From positions 1 to 64,000 of the forward strand of contig NZ_JAGFBU010000006.1 in NCBI RefSeq assembly GCF_017948675.1: DNA of 64,000 nucleotides, read 5' to 3'. The stretch comes from Flavobacterium flabelliforme (GTDB taxonomy: Bacteria; Bacteroidota; Bacteroidia; Flavobacteriales; Flavobacteriaceae). The notes under the pieces were generated by a model that saw nothing but the letters and a program-made list of their open reading frames with translations, was not told the origin of the DNA and searched no databases. Position 1 is the first letter of the stretch. Each line of letters opens with the position of its first letter. A program made the translations under genes and the position numbers. Shown piece by piece: positions 46,717-56,148 of this stretch.

Positions 46717-47769
46717 TTAAACTATTGCTTTTACCACAGCTTTTGGCGCTTCCTTACGAGTACCATCAAATCCGTCAACACCGCTAACGGTAGTGTATTT
46801 TAGTACATATTTCTTACCTGGATTGATGATTTGGTAAGCAGCTTGACACATTAAAGTAGCTTCATGAAAACCACAAAGGATTAATTTGAGTTTTCCTGGA
46901 TAGGTATTTACGTCACCAATGGCAAAAATACCAGGAATATTGGTTTGATAATCTAACGCATTATTTACTTTAATCGCATTTTTTTCTATTTCTAATCCCC
47001 AATCTCCAATAGGACCTAATTTTGGAGTAAGACCGAAAAGAGGAATAAAATAATCTGTTTCGATGGTTCTTGTAGCGCCATTTTCTTCGAGCACAATTGA
47101 TTCTATGCGCTCTGCGCCATTGATACCAATAACCTCAGCTGGAGTAATTAATCTAATTTTTCCTGCTGTTTTTAACTCCTGTACTTTATCAACAGAATCT
47201 AATGCTCCTCTAAATTCATTTCTTCTGTGCACTAAAGTTACTTCTGAAGCTATATTGGATAAGAAAATACTCCAGTCTAATGCAGAATCTCCACCACCAG
47301 CAATTACAACTTTCTTGTCTCTGAATTTTTCTGGATTTTTGATAAAATACTTGATTCCTTTGTCTTCATAAAAATCAATTCCATCAATAAGAGGTTTTCT
47401 TGGCTCAAAACTTCCTAATCCGCCTGCAATTGCAATAACAGGAGCATGAAATTGTGTTCCTTTATTAGAGGTAACTATAAAAGTTCCGTCCTCTTGCTTA
47501 TCTATTGTTTCTGCTCGTTCTCCTAGCGTAAATCCTGGTTCAAATTGCTTGATTTGTTCCATTAAATTATCAACTAAATCTCCCGCTAAAACTTCTGGAA
47601 ATCCTGGGATATCGTATATTGGTTTTTTAGGGTACAACTCTGAAAGTTGCCCTCCTGCTTGTGGTAAAGCATCTAATATATGGCATTTTAATTTTAATAA
47701 ACCGGCTTCAAAAACAGCAAATAAACCTGTTGGACCAGCTCCTATTATAAGAATATCAGTTTTAATCAT
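46717..47769 (-). CDS. Type 2 ferredoxin-NADP reductase-like flavoprotein
   Basis: A 350-residue pyridine-nucleotide/disulfide oxidoreductase-fold flavoprotein lacking the redox CxxC pair. FAD motif IIGAGPTGLFAVFEAG, the ALPQAGGQLSELYPKKPIYDIPGF segment, NAD(P) motif IAGGGDSALDWS, and the final GIFAIGDVNTYPGKLKLI match the YumC/thioredoxin-reductase-like FNR group. I use the ATG at 47769; an in-frame ATG at 47790 also exists. Its position beside the siroheme and sulfite reductase genes suggests it reduces the ferredoxin that feeds sulfite reductase, which is inference. Confidence 0.9.
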   Translation of the reverse strand: MIKTDILIIGAGPTGLFAVFEAGLLKLKCHILDALPQAGGQLSELYPKKPIYDIPGFPEVLAGDLVDNLMEQIKQFEPGFTLGERAETIDKQEDGTFIVTSNKGTQFHAPVIAIAGGLGSFEPRKPLIDGIDFYEDKGIKYFIKNPEKFRDKKVVIAGGGDSALDWSIFLSNIASEVTLVHRRNEFRGALDSVDKVQELKTAGKIRLITPAEVIGINGAERIESIVLEENGATRTIETDYFIPLFGLTPKLGPIGDWGLEIEKNAIKVNNALDYQTNIPGIFAIGDVNTYPGKLKLILCGFHEATLMCQAAYQIINPGKKYVLKYTTVSGVDGFDGTRKEAPKAVVKAIV

Positions 47770-47869
47770 TATGTTACTATTTATAGTCATTTTATGAGTT
47801 TACAAAGAAACGAATATTTGTTTCTCCTTTTTATGATTTTTATCATTCCTTTAAATTTAAAAGAACTTT

Positions 47870-48514
47870 TTATATATTTTTTAACGTTTCGGTAATCTTA
47901 TTCATTTTTTCGACTTTTTCTTCAAAGTTTCCTTTTAAAGTTTTCCGAAATTCATTTAAGTTCAATACCATTTTATTAATATCATCTGGAAGTACTTCTT
48001 CAAAAAACTCACGTAGTCTTTTGGCCGTAGTTGGGGATTTTCCGTTAGTTGATATAGCAATTTTCACGTTCCCTTTTGTAACAATACCACCCAAATAATA
48101 ATCGCATAAATCAGGCGTATCAGCTATATTACAAATCAAAAATCTTTTTCGAGACAAGTCGTAAATTTTTTTATTTATCTCTAAATCATCCGTACAGGCA
48201 ATAACCAAATGTCTTTTTTTGAGCATTTTTTTTTTGAATTTCTTCATGGTTAATTTTACAGAATCGTGTTGATGTACTAAATCGACTAGTTCTGGTAAAA
48301 ATCGTGGAGCAACAACTTCGACAATTGCATTGGGACTGGATTTTAATAAAAAAGATAATTTCTCTAATCCTACATTTCCGCCACCAACAATAAGCACGTT
48401 CAGTTGATGCACTTTTAAAAAAATGGGGTAAAGCTGATTCCTCTCTCCCAAATCCTCTTCGAAGGAGATGGAAGCCGAGTCGTGACTATTGGAGTATGAT
48501 TCTTTTTGTTTCAT
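47870..48514 (-). CDS. Met8-like bifunctional siroheme synthase (precorrin-2 dehydrogenase/ferrochelatase)
   Basis: A 214-residue protein that oxidises precorrin-2 to sirohydrochlorin and probably inserts iron for siroheme. NAD-binding NVLIVGGGNVGLEKL begins at about residue 39, and STNGKSPTTAKRLREFFEEV is the typical dimer or catalytic segment. The first 28 residues are partly encoded by a degenerate family B repeat (48443-48479), so the true domain starts around LYPIFLKV. The start codon shares one base with the cobA stop. Confidence 0.85.
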   Translation of the reverse strand: MKQKESYSNSHDSASISFEEDLGERNQLYPIFLKVHQLNVLIVGGGNVGLEKLSFLLKSSPNAIVEVVAPRFLPELVDLVHQHDSVKLTMKKFKKKMLKKRHLVIACTDDLEINKKIYDLSRKRFLICNIADTPDLCDYYLGGIVTKGNVKIAISTNGKSPTTAKRLREFFEEVLPDDINKMVLNLNEFRKTLKGNFEEKVEKMNKITETLKNI

Positions 48515-49290
48515 TATAGTCGTATTTCAGAAGACACAAACTCTTCGTAAAAACCTTTTAGTTTATTACTTTCTTTAACTACTTCACCAATTACAATAAT
48601 TGCTGGGGAACTTAAATTATTTTTGGCAACTACTTTTTGGATGTTATCTATGGTTCCAATTCCAACCTTTTCTTCTAGAGTTGTTCCGTTTTGAATAATT
48701 GCAACCGGAATTTGACCTTTAGATTCTTTTTGGAATAAAGCTACAATTTCATCCAGTTTACTCATTCCCATTAAGATCACTACGGTTGCTGTTGATTGAG
48801 CCGCCAAAGCTACATCGGTAGATAATTTTCGGGTAGAAGTGGTTCCCGTAATTACCCAAAAACTCTCAGAAACACCTCTTTTTGTCAACGAAATTCCTTG
48901 AGAAGCGGGAACTGCTATTGATGAGGAAATTCCGGGGATTACAAAAGTTGTAATTCCAAAACTTTCTACGAATTCAATTTCTTCGCTTCCTCTTCCAAAA
49001 ATAAATGGATCGCCACCTTTTAACCGAACCACATGACCGTAAGTCAATGCATTATCAACAATCAATTGGTTAATTTCATCTTGCGTATAAGCATGACAGC
49101 CCTTTCTTTTTCCAACAAATATTTTCAGTGCTTTTTTAGGCGCATAAGTCAAAAGTTCGTCGTTTGACAAAGCATCGTACAAAACCACATTGGCTTCCGC
49201 CAAAGCTTTTGCTCCTTTGATCGTAAGTAGATCTGGATCTCCTGGACCAGCGCCTACTAAAGTAACTTGAGGTTTTAGTCTATTTTTCAT
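48514..49290 (-). CDS. cobA: Uroporphyrinogen-III C-methyltransferase
   Basis: A 258-residue SAM-dependent methyltransferase that makes precorrin-2 from uroporphyrinogen III. It shows the VGAGPGDPDLLTIKGAKAL start, VRLKGGDPFIFGRG and VIPGISSSIAVP motifs of the CobA/SUMT family. It overlaps the sulfite reductase stop by 11 bp, so translation of the two is probably coupled. It supplies precorrin-2 to the Met8-like enzyme for siroheme. Confidence 0.95.
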   Translation of the reverse strand: MKNRLKPQVTLVGAGPGDPDLLTIKGAKALAEANVVLYDALSNDELLTYAPKKALKIFVGKRKGCHAYTQDEINQLIVDNALTYGHVVRLKGGDPFIFGRGSEEIEFVESFGITTFVIPGISSSIAVPASQGISLTKRGVSESFWVITGTTSTRKLSTDVALAAQSTATVVILMGMSKLDEIVALFQKESKGQIPVAIIQNGTTLEEKVGIGTIDNIQKVVAKNNLSSPAIIVIGEVVKESNKLKGFYEEFVSSEIRL

Positions 49291-51373
49291 CTTCTAAGTC
49301 TTTAGCTCTGAATGCTTCGATTGTATCGAAAAAATGGATTGCTTGTTCTATATATTTTTTAGCGAAAGCCTCAGTAGGTTCGTTTTGATTGATTTGGAAA
49401 ACTAAATCTCTGAATGAAGTTTCAAAGGAAATTTTATTTGTTTGTACAAAAACACTATCAAATAAATCTATAATTCCGGCCTGATGATTTGTTTTTTGGT
49501 TTTCCGAAAGCAATAAAGCTTTGGCACCATTTACAAAACCAGAATACGCATGATAAACAGCATCTGACCATTTATTTTCTTCCAAGGCTTCTTGAGCAAA
49601 TGTCAATTTATCTTTGGCTTCCAATAAAAGAGTGGCCACTAAATCAATCACAACGCCAGCACATTCTCCTACTCCAACAGCTTTTACGTAATTATCCGCA
49701 TTTCCCCAATCAACAAAATCAGCTTCTGTAAGGTTGGTTATATCGGCTAAAGGTTTTAATATTTCGTAGAAATATTTCTCTCCTTTTTCTGTATAATAAT
49801 TCACAAATGAAGTTCCATTCCCATTTTCATCAAAATCATTTAAGATATATCGCAACGCTTCAGGTCCTCTACGGCTTGGAATTTTTATAACTTTATCAGC
49901 AAAACGACCACTTCCATTTCCTAGATTTCCACCTCCCAATAAAACTTGCAAGGCTGGAGCAACTAATTTACCAGAGTTGATTGACATTCCTTGAAAACCA
50001 ATCGCTGACATATTGTGTTGACCGCAAGCGTTCATACATCCACTAATTTTTATTTCAATCTCTTTGTTGTTTTTATATTGTGGATATTCTGCTTCGATTA
50101 CTTTCTCCAATTCTTCCGCAATTCCGGTACTACTGGCAATTCCGAGGTTACAAGTATCAGTTCCTGGGCAAGCAGTGATATCAGCAGTAGAATTATATCC
50201 TAAAGCAACCATATCTAGTTTAGCTAATTCTTGATAAAAGAAAGGCAGATTTTCTTCTTTTACATTGCGAATAACAATATTTTGACGCAATGAAAAACGC
50301 AATTCATTAGCTGCATAATTTTTAATCAAGTCTGCTAAAACTCTGGCTTTATCGGTATAAAAATCACCTAAAAGTACTTTGATACCTATAGCAACATATC
50401 CTTTTTGTTTTTGCGGAATTACAGATGATGCTTTCCAATTTTCATAAGCGACAATATCAGTAATAGTAATTTCTGGTACTTTTAATAAAGGTTCTGGAAT
50501 AGTTTCATCAAATCCCGTAATGTCGATTTCGTATGTCTCAAAAGCGATTGCTTTTTTCTCTTTTTCAACCAATTCTAAGAAAGCTTCTTTCCCAATGTCT
50601 TTGATTAGAAATTTCATACGCGCTTTCATTCTTTTATTGCGCTCTCCATGTCTATCAAAAACACGAATGATACCTTCAGCCGTTGGCACTATTTCATTTG
50701 CGGGAATAAATTCGCTTAATAATTCCGCGTGAATAGGTTGCGAACCTAATCCACCACCAAGCATCACTTTGAATCCTCTTTCTCCATTTACAATTTTTGG
50801 AATAAATCCTAAATCGTGTAAATAACTTAGAGCAGTATCCTCATCAGAAGAAGAGAAAGAAATTTTGAATTTACGTCCCATTTCTTGGCAAATAGGATTT
50901 CGCAACAAATATTGAAACATTCCGTGAGCATAAGGCGAAACATCAAAAGGTTCGTTTACATCTACGCCTGCTAATTCGCTTGCTGTAATATTACGAACCG
51001 TATTTCCACAAGCTTCACGTAGTGTGATATCATCTTTAGCTAAATTTGCCCAAAGTTCCGGTGTTCTATCCAAACTCACATAGTGAATCTGAATATCTTG
51101 ACGTGTGGTAATATGCAAACGACCTGTAGAATATTCGTCAGAAACTTTTGTAATACGAACTAATTGTTCGCTAGTTACTTTTCCGAAAGGCAATTTAATA
51201 CGAATCATTTGGACTCCTTGCTGACGTTGCCCGTAAATTCCTCGTGCTAAACGAAGACTGCGAAATCGTTCTCCATCAATTGTTCCCCCACGAAAAGCAT
51301 GAATTTTTTTTTCTAAATCAATTATTTCTTTTTGTACGATTGGATTTTCTAATTCTGTTCTAAAACTTTGCAT
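49280..51373 (-). CDS. Siroheme-dependent sulfite reductase with C-terminal HEPN domain
   Basis: A 697-residue protein. The first 550 residues are a nitrite/sulfite reductase: RLHITTRQDIQIHYV, ITACPGTDTCNLGIASS and SGCMNACGQHN supply the siroheme and [4Fe-4S] cysteines (near 410-460). The last part, from about 555, is a separate HEPN domain (WSDAVYHAYSGFVNGAKALL). Location among cys genes and cobA points to sulfite. The HEPN tail is not part of normal sulfite reductases; its function here is unknown. Confidence 0.88.
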   Translation of the reverse strand: MQSFRTELENPIVQKEIIDLEKKIHAFRGGTIDGERFRSLRLARGIYGQRQQGVQMIRIKLPFGKVTSEQLVRITKVSDEYSTGRLHITTRQDIQIHYVSLDRTPELWANLAKDDITLREACGNTVRNITASELAGVDVNEPFDVSPYAHGMFQYLLRNPICQEMGRKFKISFSSSDEDTALSYLHDLGFIPKIVNGERGFKVMLGGGLGSQPIHAELLSEFIPANEIVPTAEGIIRVFDRHGERNKRMKARMKFLIKDIGKEAFLELVEKEKKAIAFETYEIDITGFDETIPEPLLKVPEITITDIVAYENWKASSVIPQKQKGYVAIGIKVLLGDFYTDKARVLADLIKNYAANELRFSLRQNIVIRNVKEENLPFFYQELAKLDMVALGYNSTADITACPGTDTCNLGIASSTGIAEELEKVIEAEYPQYKNNKEIEIKISGCMNACGQHNMSAIGFQGMSINSGKLVAPALQVLLGGGNLGNGSGRFADKVIKIPSRRGPEALRYILNDFDENGNGTSFVNYYTEKGEKYFYEILKPLADITNLTEADFVDWGNADNYVKAVGVGECAGVVIDLVATLLLEAKDKLTFAQEALEENKWSDAVYHAYSGFVNGAKALLLSENQKTNHQAGIIDLFDSVFVQTNKISFETSFRDLVFQINQNEPTEAFAKKYIEQAIHFFDTIEAFRAKDLEDEK

Positions 51374-51387
51374 TTCCTGAGTATATT

Positions 51388-51418
51388 CCTCCCCCTGACC
51401 CCCTGAAGTAGGGGGAAA
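51388..51418. repeat. GC-rich palindromic repeat (family B), sulfite reductase-cysN spacer
   Basis: CTCCCCCTGACCCCCTGAAG followed by TAGGGGGA. It separates the cysN stop from the sulfite reductase start and resembles other copies in these spacers. Confidence 0.6.
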
Positions 51419-51483
51419 TTTGATGGGAAATTATTAATGTATATATATATATATTGTTCCCCGCATCGGAGAGTTTGAAGGCG

Positions 51484-52728
51484 CTACTTTATAAAACCAA
51501 CTCCAGCAGTGGTATTTGTAGCAACATCAATTAAGATAAAGGCACCGTTGGTTTTATTTTCATTATAAGAATCAAAATACAGTGGTTTGCTTAATTTAAT
51601 TGTGACTTCACCAATTTCATTAATAGACAATTGAGAAGCTGCTGTTGTTCCAGAATAATCAGTTGCAATTACATTTTTTACATTATCAATTTTTGCTAAA
51701 ACTCTATTGGTATTATGCTGTACATAATATTTAGCTCCTGCAACTAATTTTTTGCTGTCCATCCAACAAACGGTTGTTGTAATATCTTTTTCTATTCTTG
51801 GAATTTCATCTGATTTTACAATCATGTCTCCTCTTGTGACATTGATATCATTTTCTAATTCGATTGTAATAGAAGAACCAGCACTAGCCTCATCAAATTG
51901 TTTGTCAAAAAAATGAATGTTTTTTACTTTAGACTCTGTTAAAGAAGGAAGCACTGTTACGGAATCTCCAACTTTGATATTGTTGCCATATAACTTACCC
52001 GCATATCCTCTAAAATCATGGTATTCCTCTGTTTTAGGTCTAATTACGGTTTGAACAGGAAAACGTGCTTTCCCTTTTTCGTAAACATCAGCAGGTTGTA
52101 ATTCTTCAAGATGTTGTAAAACCGTTTGCCCTTTATACCATGGCATATTTTCTGATCGATCAGCTACGTTTCCTCCATTTATAGCACTGAGAGGAATGTA
52201 GCTCACATTTTGTTCCTTGAATGAACTCTTCCTGTTTAATTCTTGAAAATCAGTTTTGATTTTATTAAATACTTCCTCAGAATAATCAACTAAATCCATC
52301 TTGTTTACTGCAACAATCACCTCTTTTACTCGCAATAAATTATTGATGAAAAAGTGACGATAGGTTTGCTCAATAACGCCTTTTCTGGCATCTATCAAAA
52401 TAATTGAAACTTGCGAAGTCGAAGCTCCCGTTACCATATTTCTAGTATATTCTACGTGACCTGGCGTATCGGCAATGATGTAACTTTTCTTGGCTGTCGA
52501 AAAATAAATATGCGCTACATCAATTGTAATTCCTTGTTCTCTCTCGGCCACTAATCCGTCAGTAGCCAACGAAAAATCAAGATAGTCATATCCTTTTTGC
52601 TTGCTGCTTTTCTCAATTGCTTCTAATTTATCTGTAGTTAGTGATTTTGTATCATACAATAATCTCCCGATTAAAGTACTTTTCCCATCATCTACACTTC
52701 CTGCTGTTGCTATTTTTAAAACTTCCAT
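51484..52728 (-). CDS. cysN: Sulfate adenylyltransferase large subunit
   Basis: A 414-residue GTPase subunit of ATP sulfurylase. G motifs: AGSVDDGKSTLIGRLL (G1, about 10), DTPGHVEYTRNM (G3), NKMDLVDY (G4). Elongation-factor-like beta barrel domains follow. With CysD it adenylates sulfate to APS. There is no fused APS kinase, consistent with an APS-reducing CysH. Confidence 0.95.
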   Translation of the reverse strand: MEVLKIATAGSVDDGKSTLIGRLLYDTKSLTTDKLEAIEKSSKQKGYDYLDFSLATDGLVAEREQGITIDVAHIYFSTAKKSYIIADTPGHVEYTRNMVTGASTSQVSIILIDARKGVIEQTYRHFFINNLLRVKEVIVAVNKMDLVDYSEEVFNKIKTDFQELNRKSSFKEQNVSYIPLSAINGGNVADRSENMPWYKGQTVLQHLEELQPADVYEKGKARFPVQTVIRPKTEEYHDFRGYAGKLYGNNIKVGDSVTVLPSLTESKVKNIHFFDKQFDEASAGSSITIELENDINVTRGDMIVKSDEIPRIEKDITTTVCWMDSKKLVAGAKYYVQHNTNRVLAKIDNVKNVIATDYSGTTAASQLSINEIGEVTIKLSKPLYFDSYNENKTNGAFILIDVATNTTAGVGFIK

Positions 52729-52736
52729 ATCTTTTT

Positions 52737-52771
52737 CCCCAACCCGACCTTCCCAAAAGGGGAGGGAGACG
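52737..52771. repeat. GC-rich palindromic repeat (family B), cysN-cysD spacer
   Basis: CCCCAACCCGACCTTCCCAA followed by AAGGGGAGGGAGACG. It lies between cysD and cysN. A weaker relative (CCTCTTCTTCGGTAAGGG) is near 52862-52880. Confidence 0.65.
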
Positions 52772-52892
52772 AGTCTGGTATGTTTTTATAAATTAATATT
52801 TTTTTTATTTTTTGTCCTTTTAAATATCAAAACTCAAAATAATAATTTATCAGTTTTGACTCCCTCTTCTTCGGTAAGGGCTTGAATTGGGA

Positions 52893-53792
52893 TTAAAAAT
52901 AACCTTGTTGTTTTCTTTTCTCCATCGCGGCTTCTGAACGTTTATCGTCAATTCTGGCTCCTCTCTCAGATATTGTTGATGTTCTGATTTCGCCAACAAC
53001 CTCAGCAATTGTTACAGCATAAGAATCTACTGCAGCCGTACAACTCATATCTCCAACTGTTCTAAAACGAACAATTCTCTCTTCGATTTCTTCGTCTTCT
53101 TCTTGGTAAACAAATGGAGAATGTGACCAAATGAGTCCATCTCGCATAAAAACTTTACGTTTATGTGAAAAGTAAATAGATGGAATTTCAATTTTTTCTT
53201 GTTCGATATAACTCCAGACATCTAGTTCTGTCCAGTTTGAAATTGGGAAAACACGAACATTTTGACCGTTTTCAATTTTTCCGTTTAGTAAATCAAATAA
53301 TTCTGGACGCTGGTTTTTTTCATCCCATTGCCCAAAATCATCCCGTACCGAAAAAATACGTTCTTTAGCTCTTGCTTTTTCTTCATCTCGACGTGCGCCA
53401 CCAATACAAGCATCAAATTTAAATTCTTCGATGGCATCAAGAAGTGTAGTCGTTTGCAAACTATTTCTGCTTGAATATTTTCCAGATTCCTCTTGTACTT
53501 TACCAGAATCGATAGCATCTTGCACATTACGAACGATTAATTCTAAGCCTAATTCTTTAACTAATTTATCTCTAAAAGCAATAGTTTCAGGAAAATTATG
53601 TCCTGTGTCTACGTGCAACAATGGAAAAGGAATTTTGGCAGGAAAAAATGCTTTTTGTGCCAAACGTACTAATGTAATAGAATCTTTTCCACCAGAGAAA
53701 AGCAAAACTGGTTTGTCAAATTGAGAAATAACTTCTCTGAAAATGTATATCGCTTCGCTTTCTAAAGCATTCGTTTTTAATAATGTGCTCAT
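52893..53792 (-). CDS. cysD: Sulfate adenylyltransferase small subunit
   Basis: A 299-residue PP-loop enzyme subunit: LLFSGGKDSITLVRLA holds the ATP-binding loop, and GARRDEEKARAKERIFSVRD and IPSIYFSHKRKVFMRDGL are family segments. It joins sulfate to AMP together with CysN. It lies between cysH and cysN as in many sulfate assimilation operons. Confidence 0.96.
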   Translation of the reverse strand: MSTLLKTNALESEAIYIFREVISQFDKPVLLFSGGKDSITLVRLAQKAFFPAKIPFPLLHVDTGHNFPETIAFRDKLVKELGLELIVRNVQDAIDSGKVQEESGKYSSRNSLQTTTLLDAIEEFKFDACIGGARRDEEKARAKERIFSVRDDFGQWDEKNQRPELFDLLNGKIENGQNVRVFPISNWTELDVWSYIEQEKIEIPSIYFSHKRKVFMRDGLIWSHSPFVYQEEDEEIEERIVRFRTVGDMSCTAAVDSYAVTIAEVVGEIRTSTISERGARIDDKRSEAAMEKRKQQGYF

Positions 53793-53873
53793 AACTTATT
53801 TTTTATCCCATCTCTGGCTCTACACAAAATGAAGGAAGCCACAACTTGAAATTATTATTTTTACTTTAACTTA

Positions 53874-54575
53874 TTACTTTTGGTGCAAACCACATTCTTT
53901 ATGACTGGATTCCCACCACCATCTTCCTGCTCTAATATCCTCGCCAGGCAAAATTGCTCTAGTACATGGTGCACAACCAATACTTACAAAACCTTGTTTG
54001 TGCAATGCATTTTGTGGTACATTATTTAAGTCTATATAACTTTGAACTTCTTCTAATGTCCATTTTAACAAAGGATTAAATTTGATGATATTAAAGTGCG
54101 AATCATATTCAAAAAAAGGTAAATCATTTCTATTCTCAGACTGCTCTGCTCTTAAACCTGTAATCCAAATTTCATTTCCATTTAAGGCCTTCTTTAACGG
54201 AGCTACTTTTCGAATAAAACAGCATTCTTTTCTATTTCCTACAGATTCGTAAAAACTATTTGGGCCTTTTTTGTTTAGTAAATCTTCAACAGATGCTGCT
54301 TCTGGGAAATGGGTTTTAATTTCTATTTTATACTTTTTAATTGTTTTATGAAAAACATCATAGGTTTCTTGAAACAGCCGACCTGTATCTAAAGTAAAAA
54401 TGGCAATTGGTAAATCCTTTGAAGCAATGAGCGCTGTAATCACTTGGTCTTCTTGTCCAAAAGAAGTTGAAAAAACTACTTTATTTTGATATTCATTAGC
54501 CAAAAAAGCTAAGGTCTCTTCGATTGAGAAGTTTTTTGTCTTTTCTATTAATGCTTGTGCAATTGTTGAACTCAT
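53874..54575 (-). CDS. cysH: Adenylyl-sulfate (APS) reductase
   Basis: A 233-residue reductase. The four cysteines of an iron-sulfur APS reductase are present: CC in RKECCFIRK and the pair in GCAPCTR; the C-terminal catalytic Cys is in KECGLH. The PP-loop-like TSFGQEDQVITA is near residue 38. This cysteine pattern, and the absence of a cysC in the operon, indicate that APS, not PAPS, is reduced to sulfite. It is the first gene of the operon. Confidence 0.94.
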   Translation of the reverse strand: MSSTIAQALIEKTKNFSIEETLAFLANEYQNKVVFSTSFGQEDQVITALIASKDLPIAIFTLDTGRLFQETYDVFHKTIKKYKIEIKTHFPEAASVEDLLNKKGPNSFYESVGNRKECCFIRKVAPLKKALNGNEIWITGLRAEQSENRNDLPFFEYDSHFNIIKFNPLLKWTLEEVQSYIDLNNVPQNALHKQGFVSIGCAPCTRAILPGEDIRAGRWWWESSHKECGLHQK

Positions 54576-54628
54576 TTTTAATCTTATTTAATTAATCTAT
54601 TACCCTATAGGATTAGTAGATTGAATTG

Positions 54629-54658
54629 CAAAAGTACTATTTATTTTTAAATAACAAA
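54629..54658 (-). promoter_or_regulatory. Promoter of the cysH operon
   Basis: On the minus strand TTTG (54658-54655), an 18-base spacer and TACTTTTG (54636-54629) match TTTG-N(18)-TAnnTTTG. The cysH start is at 54575. Confidence 0.75.
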
Positions 54659-54818
54659 ATAATTGCATAATTTTTATTTTATTTCAAAACCATCGCTAAG
54701 CCTTGTAAATAAGCATTTTATAAATTACGAACGCAATAATTATTGATTTCTTTATCAGTCGGTTCTGTTTTATCATATCTATAAAAAAAGCAATTTAAAA
54801 TTGATTATAGTTTATTTC

Positions 54819-54847
54819 TTGACAAATAAAATAATTAACCTACTTTG
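54819..54847 (+). promoter_or_regulatory. Possible promoter of the tauE gene
   Basis: TTG at 54819-54821 is followed 19 bases later by TACTTTG at 54841-54847, one base short of TAnnTTTG. The ATG is at 54896. A second box, TATTTTTG at 54874-54881, is a less well-spaced alternative. Confidence 0.4.
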
Positions 54848-54895
54848 CCGATAGGATAGTTATAAATAATTATTATTTTTGTCAAAATTTTTTTT

Positions 54896-55678
54896 ATGGA
54901 TTTCCAATTAGGTTTAGTAATAGCAGGTTTAACGGTAGGTTTTATAGTTGGGATGACAGGTGTAGGAGGCGGATCTTTGATGACACCTATTTTATTATGG
55001 TTTGGAATTCCACCTACAACTGCTGTTGGCACAGACTTATTATATGCTGCTTTTACTAAAATGGGAGGAGTTTATGTACATCACAAGAAAAAAAATATCA
55101 ATTGGTCTATAACAGGATGGCTTTCATTAGGAAGTGTCCCCGCAGCTTTATTAACCTTATGGATATTGCATAGTATAAAAACAGAAGTAGCTTCTCTTAA
55201 CGCTATTATAAAATATGGCTTAGGCTGGGCGCTTATATTAACTTCGATAGCGGTTTTATTCAAAAAGAAACTGTTAGTAGTTTCTCAGAAAAAGTCTGGA
55301 AATAAATTTCATAATGAAAGTAAAACTCAAAACCTACTAACTGTAGCTATTGGTCTTTTATTAGGTGCAACTGTTACCTTAACTTCTATTGGAGCCGGTG
55401 CATTGGGAACGGTTACCTTATTTTTCTTGTATCCACTTTTAGCAACTCCAAGATTAGTGGGGACCGAAATTGCGCATGCTGTCCCGTTAACGCTTGTAGC
55501 TGGATTAGGACACGCATCAATGGGAAATTTAGATTTAGGATTGTTGGGGCAATTATTACTTGGTTCTTTACCTGGAATTTATATTGGAAGCATGTTGAGC
55601 GGAAAAGTTCCCGATTTATTTCTTAGAAATGCTATTGCTATTATGCTATTTATAGTGGGTTATAAATTAATTTTCTAG
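54896..55678 (+). CDS. TauE/SafE-family sulfite exporter
   Basis: A 260-residue membrane protein with seven to eight helices. The GFIVGMTGVGGGSLMTPIL motif near residue 13-31 is the family signature, repeated in the second half as LLLGATVTLTSIGAGALGTV. The family moves sulfite or organosulfonates across the membrane. It is divergent from cysH, so a role in sulfite balance is likely. Confidence 0.9.
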   Translation: MDFQLGLVIAGLTVGFIVGMTGVGGGSLMTPILLWFGIPPTTAVGTDLLYAAFTKMGGVYVHHKKKNINWSITGWLSLGSVPAALLTLWILHSIKTEVASLNAIIKYGLGWALILTSIAVLFKKKLLVVSQKKSGNKFHNESKTQNLLTVAIGLLLGATVTLTSIGAGALGTVTLFFLYPLLATPRLVGTEIAHAVPLTLVAGLGHASMGNLDLGLLGQLLLGSLPGIYIGSMLSGKVPDLFLRNAIAIMLFIVGYKLIF

Positions 55679-55728
55679 TATTTTTAGGTATTGCGATGCG
55701 GTATTTTAATTATGAAGTAAGTAATTTA

Positions 55729-55760
55729 TTTTCTTAAACCATATAAGATATTTAAGAAAA
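55729..55760 (+). terminator. Possible terminator after tauE
   Basis: TTTTCTTAAA/TTTAAGAAAA with a 12-nt loop lies 51 nt after the stop. It is AT-rich and has no strong T run, so the call is weak. Confidence 0.4.
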
Positions 55761-55984
55761 TTAAGTGTGTGGTGTTAATAACCGTCGTCTTTTAAAGATG
55801 ATGTTAATGATTAGAGATTTTTTAGCTACAGGAGTAATTTTTACCTCTATTTTTGATTATAAATAAGTTGAGTTTGTAATTATAAGTGTAGTTGGGTAAG
55901 ATTCTACATTCGTAGGAATGAAAAATTGAGCATTACTGCTATTTTATAAAAAAAATTGAATCTTAAGTCGATGTGTGATTTTTT

Positions 55985-56122
55985 TGCGTGAGGGATTGCA
56001 GTGGAGCTCTTTTTTTATTAGGTTTCGTTGGTAGAACGAGACCTAATAAAAAAAAGCGGGAACGGAAAGCCCGACCCGAAGTTGCGATGAGGAACGAATG
56101 AGCAATCTGAAGGGGCACGCCC
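55985..56122 (-). repeat. Dispersed repeat family A, copy 6, with nested second repeat
   Basis: On the minus strand it reads GGGCGTGCCCC, a 27-bp AGATTGCTCATTCGTTCCTC-type insert, GGGTCGGGCTTTCCG, a long stem (CTTTTTTTTATTAGGT with its complement), then CACTGCAATCCCTCACGC. The insert is itself a relative of the repeat near 44508. It fills most of the gap between tauE and the Rrf2 gene. Confidence 0.75.
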
Positions 56123-56148
56123 AAATAAATATTGTTGAAAAGATTAAT

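Larger units (their letters stand above)
54576..54895. other. Divergent region cysH / tauE with promoters
   Basis: A 320-bp spacer. It contains the cysH promoter (54629-54658), a CTATAGGATTAGTAG motif in its leader (54605-54619) and a related ATAGGATAGT before tauE (54851-54860). No gene is supported. Confidence 0.6.
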
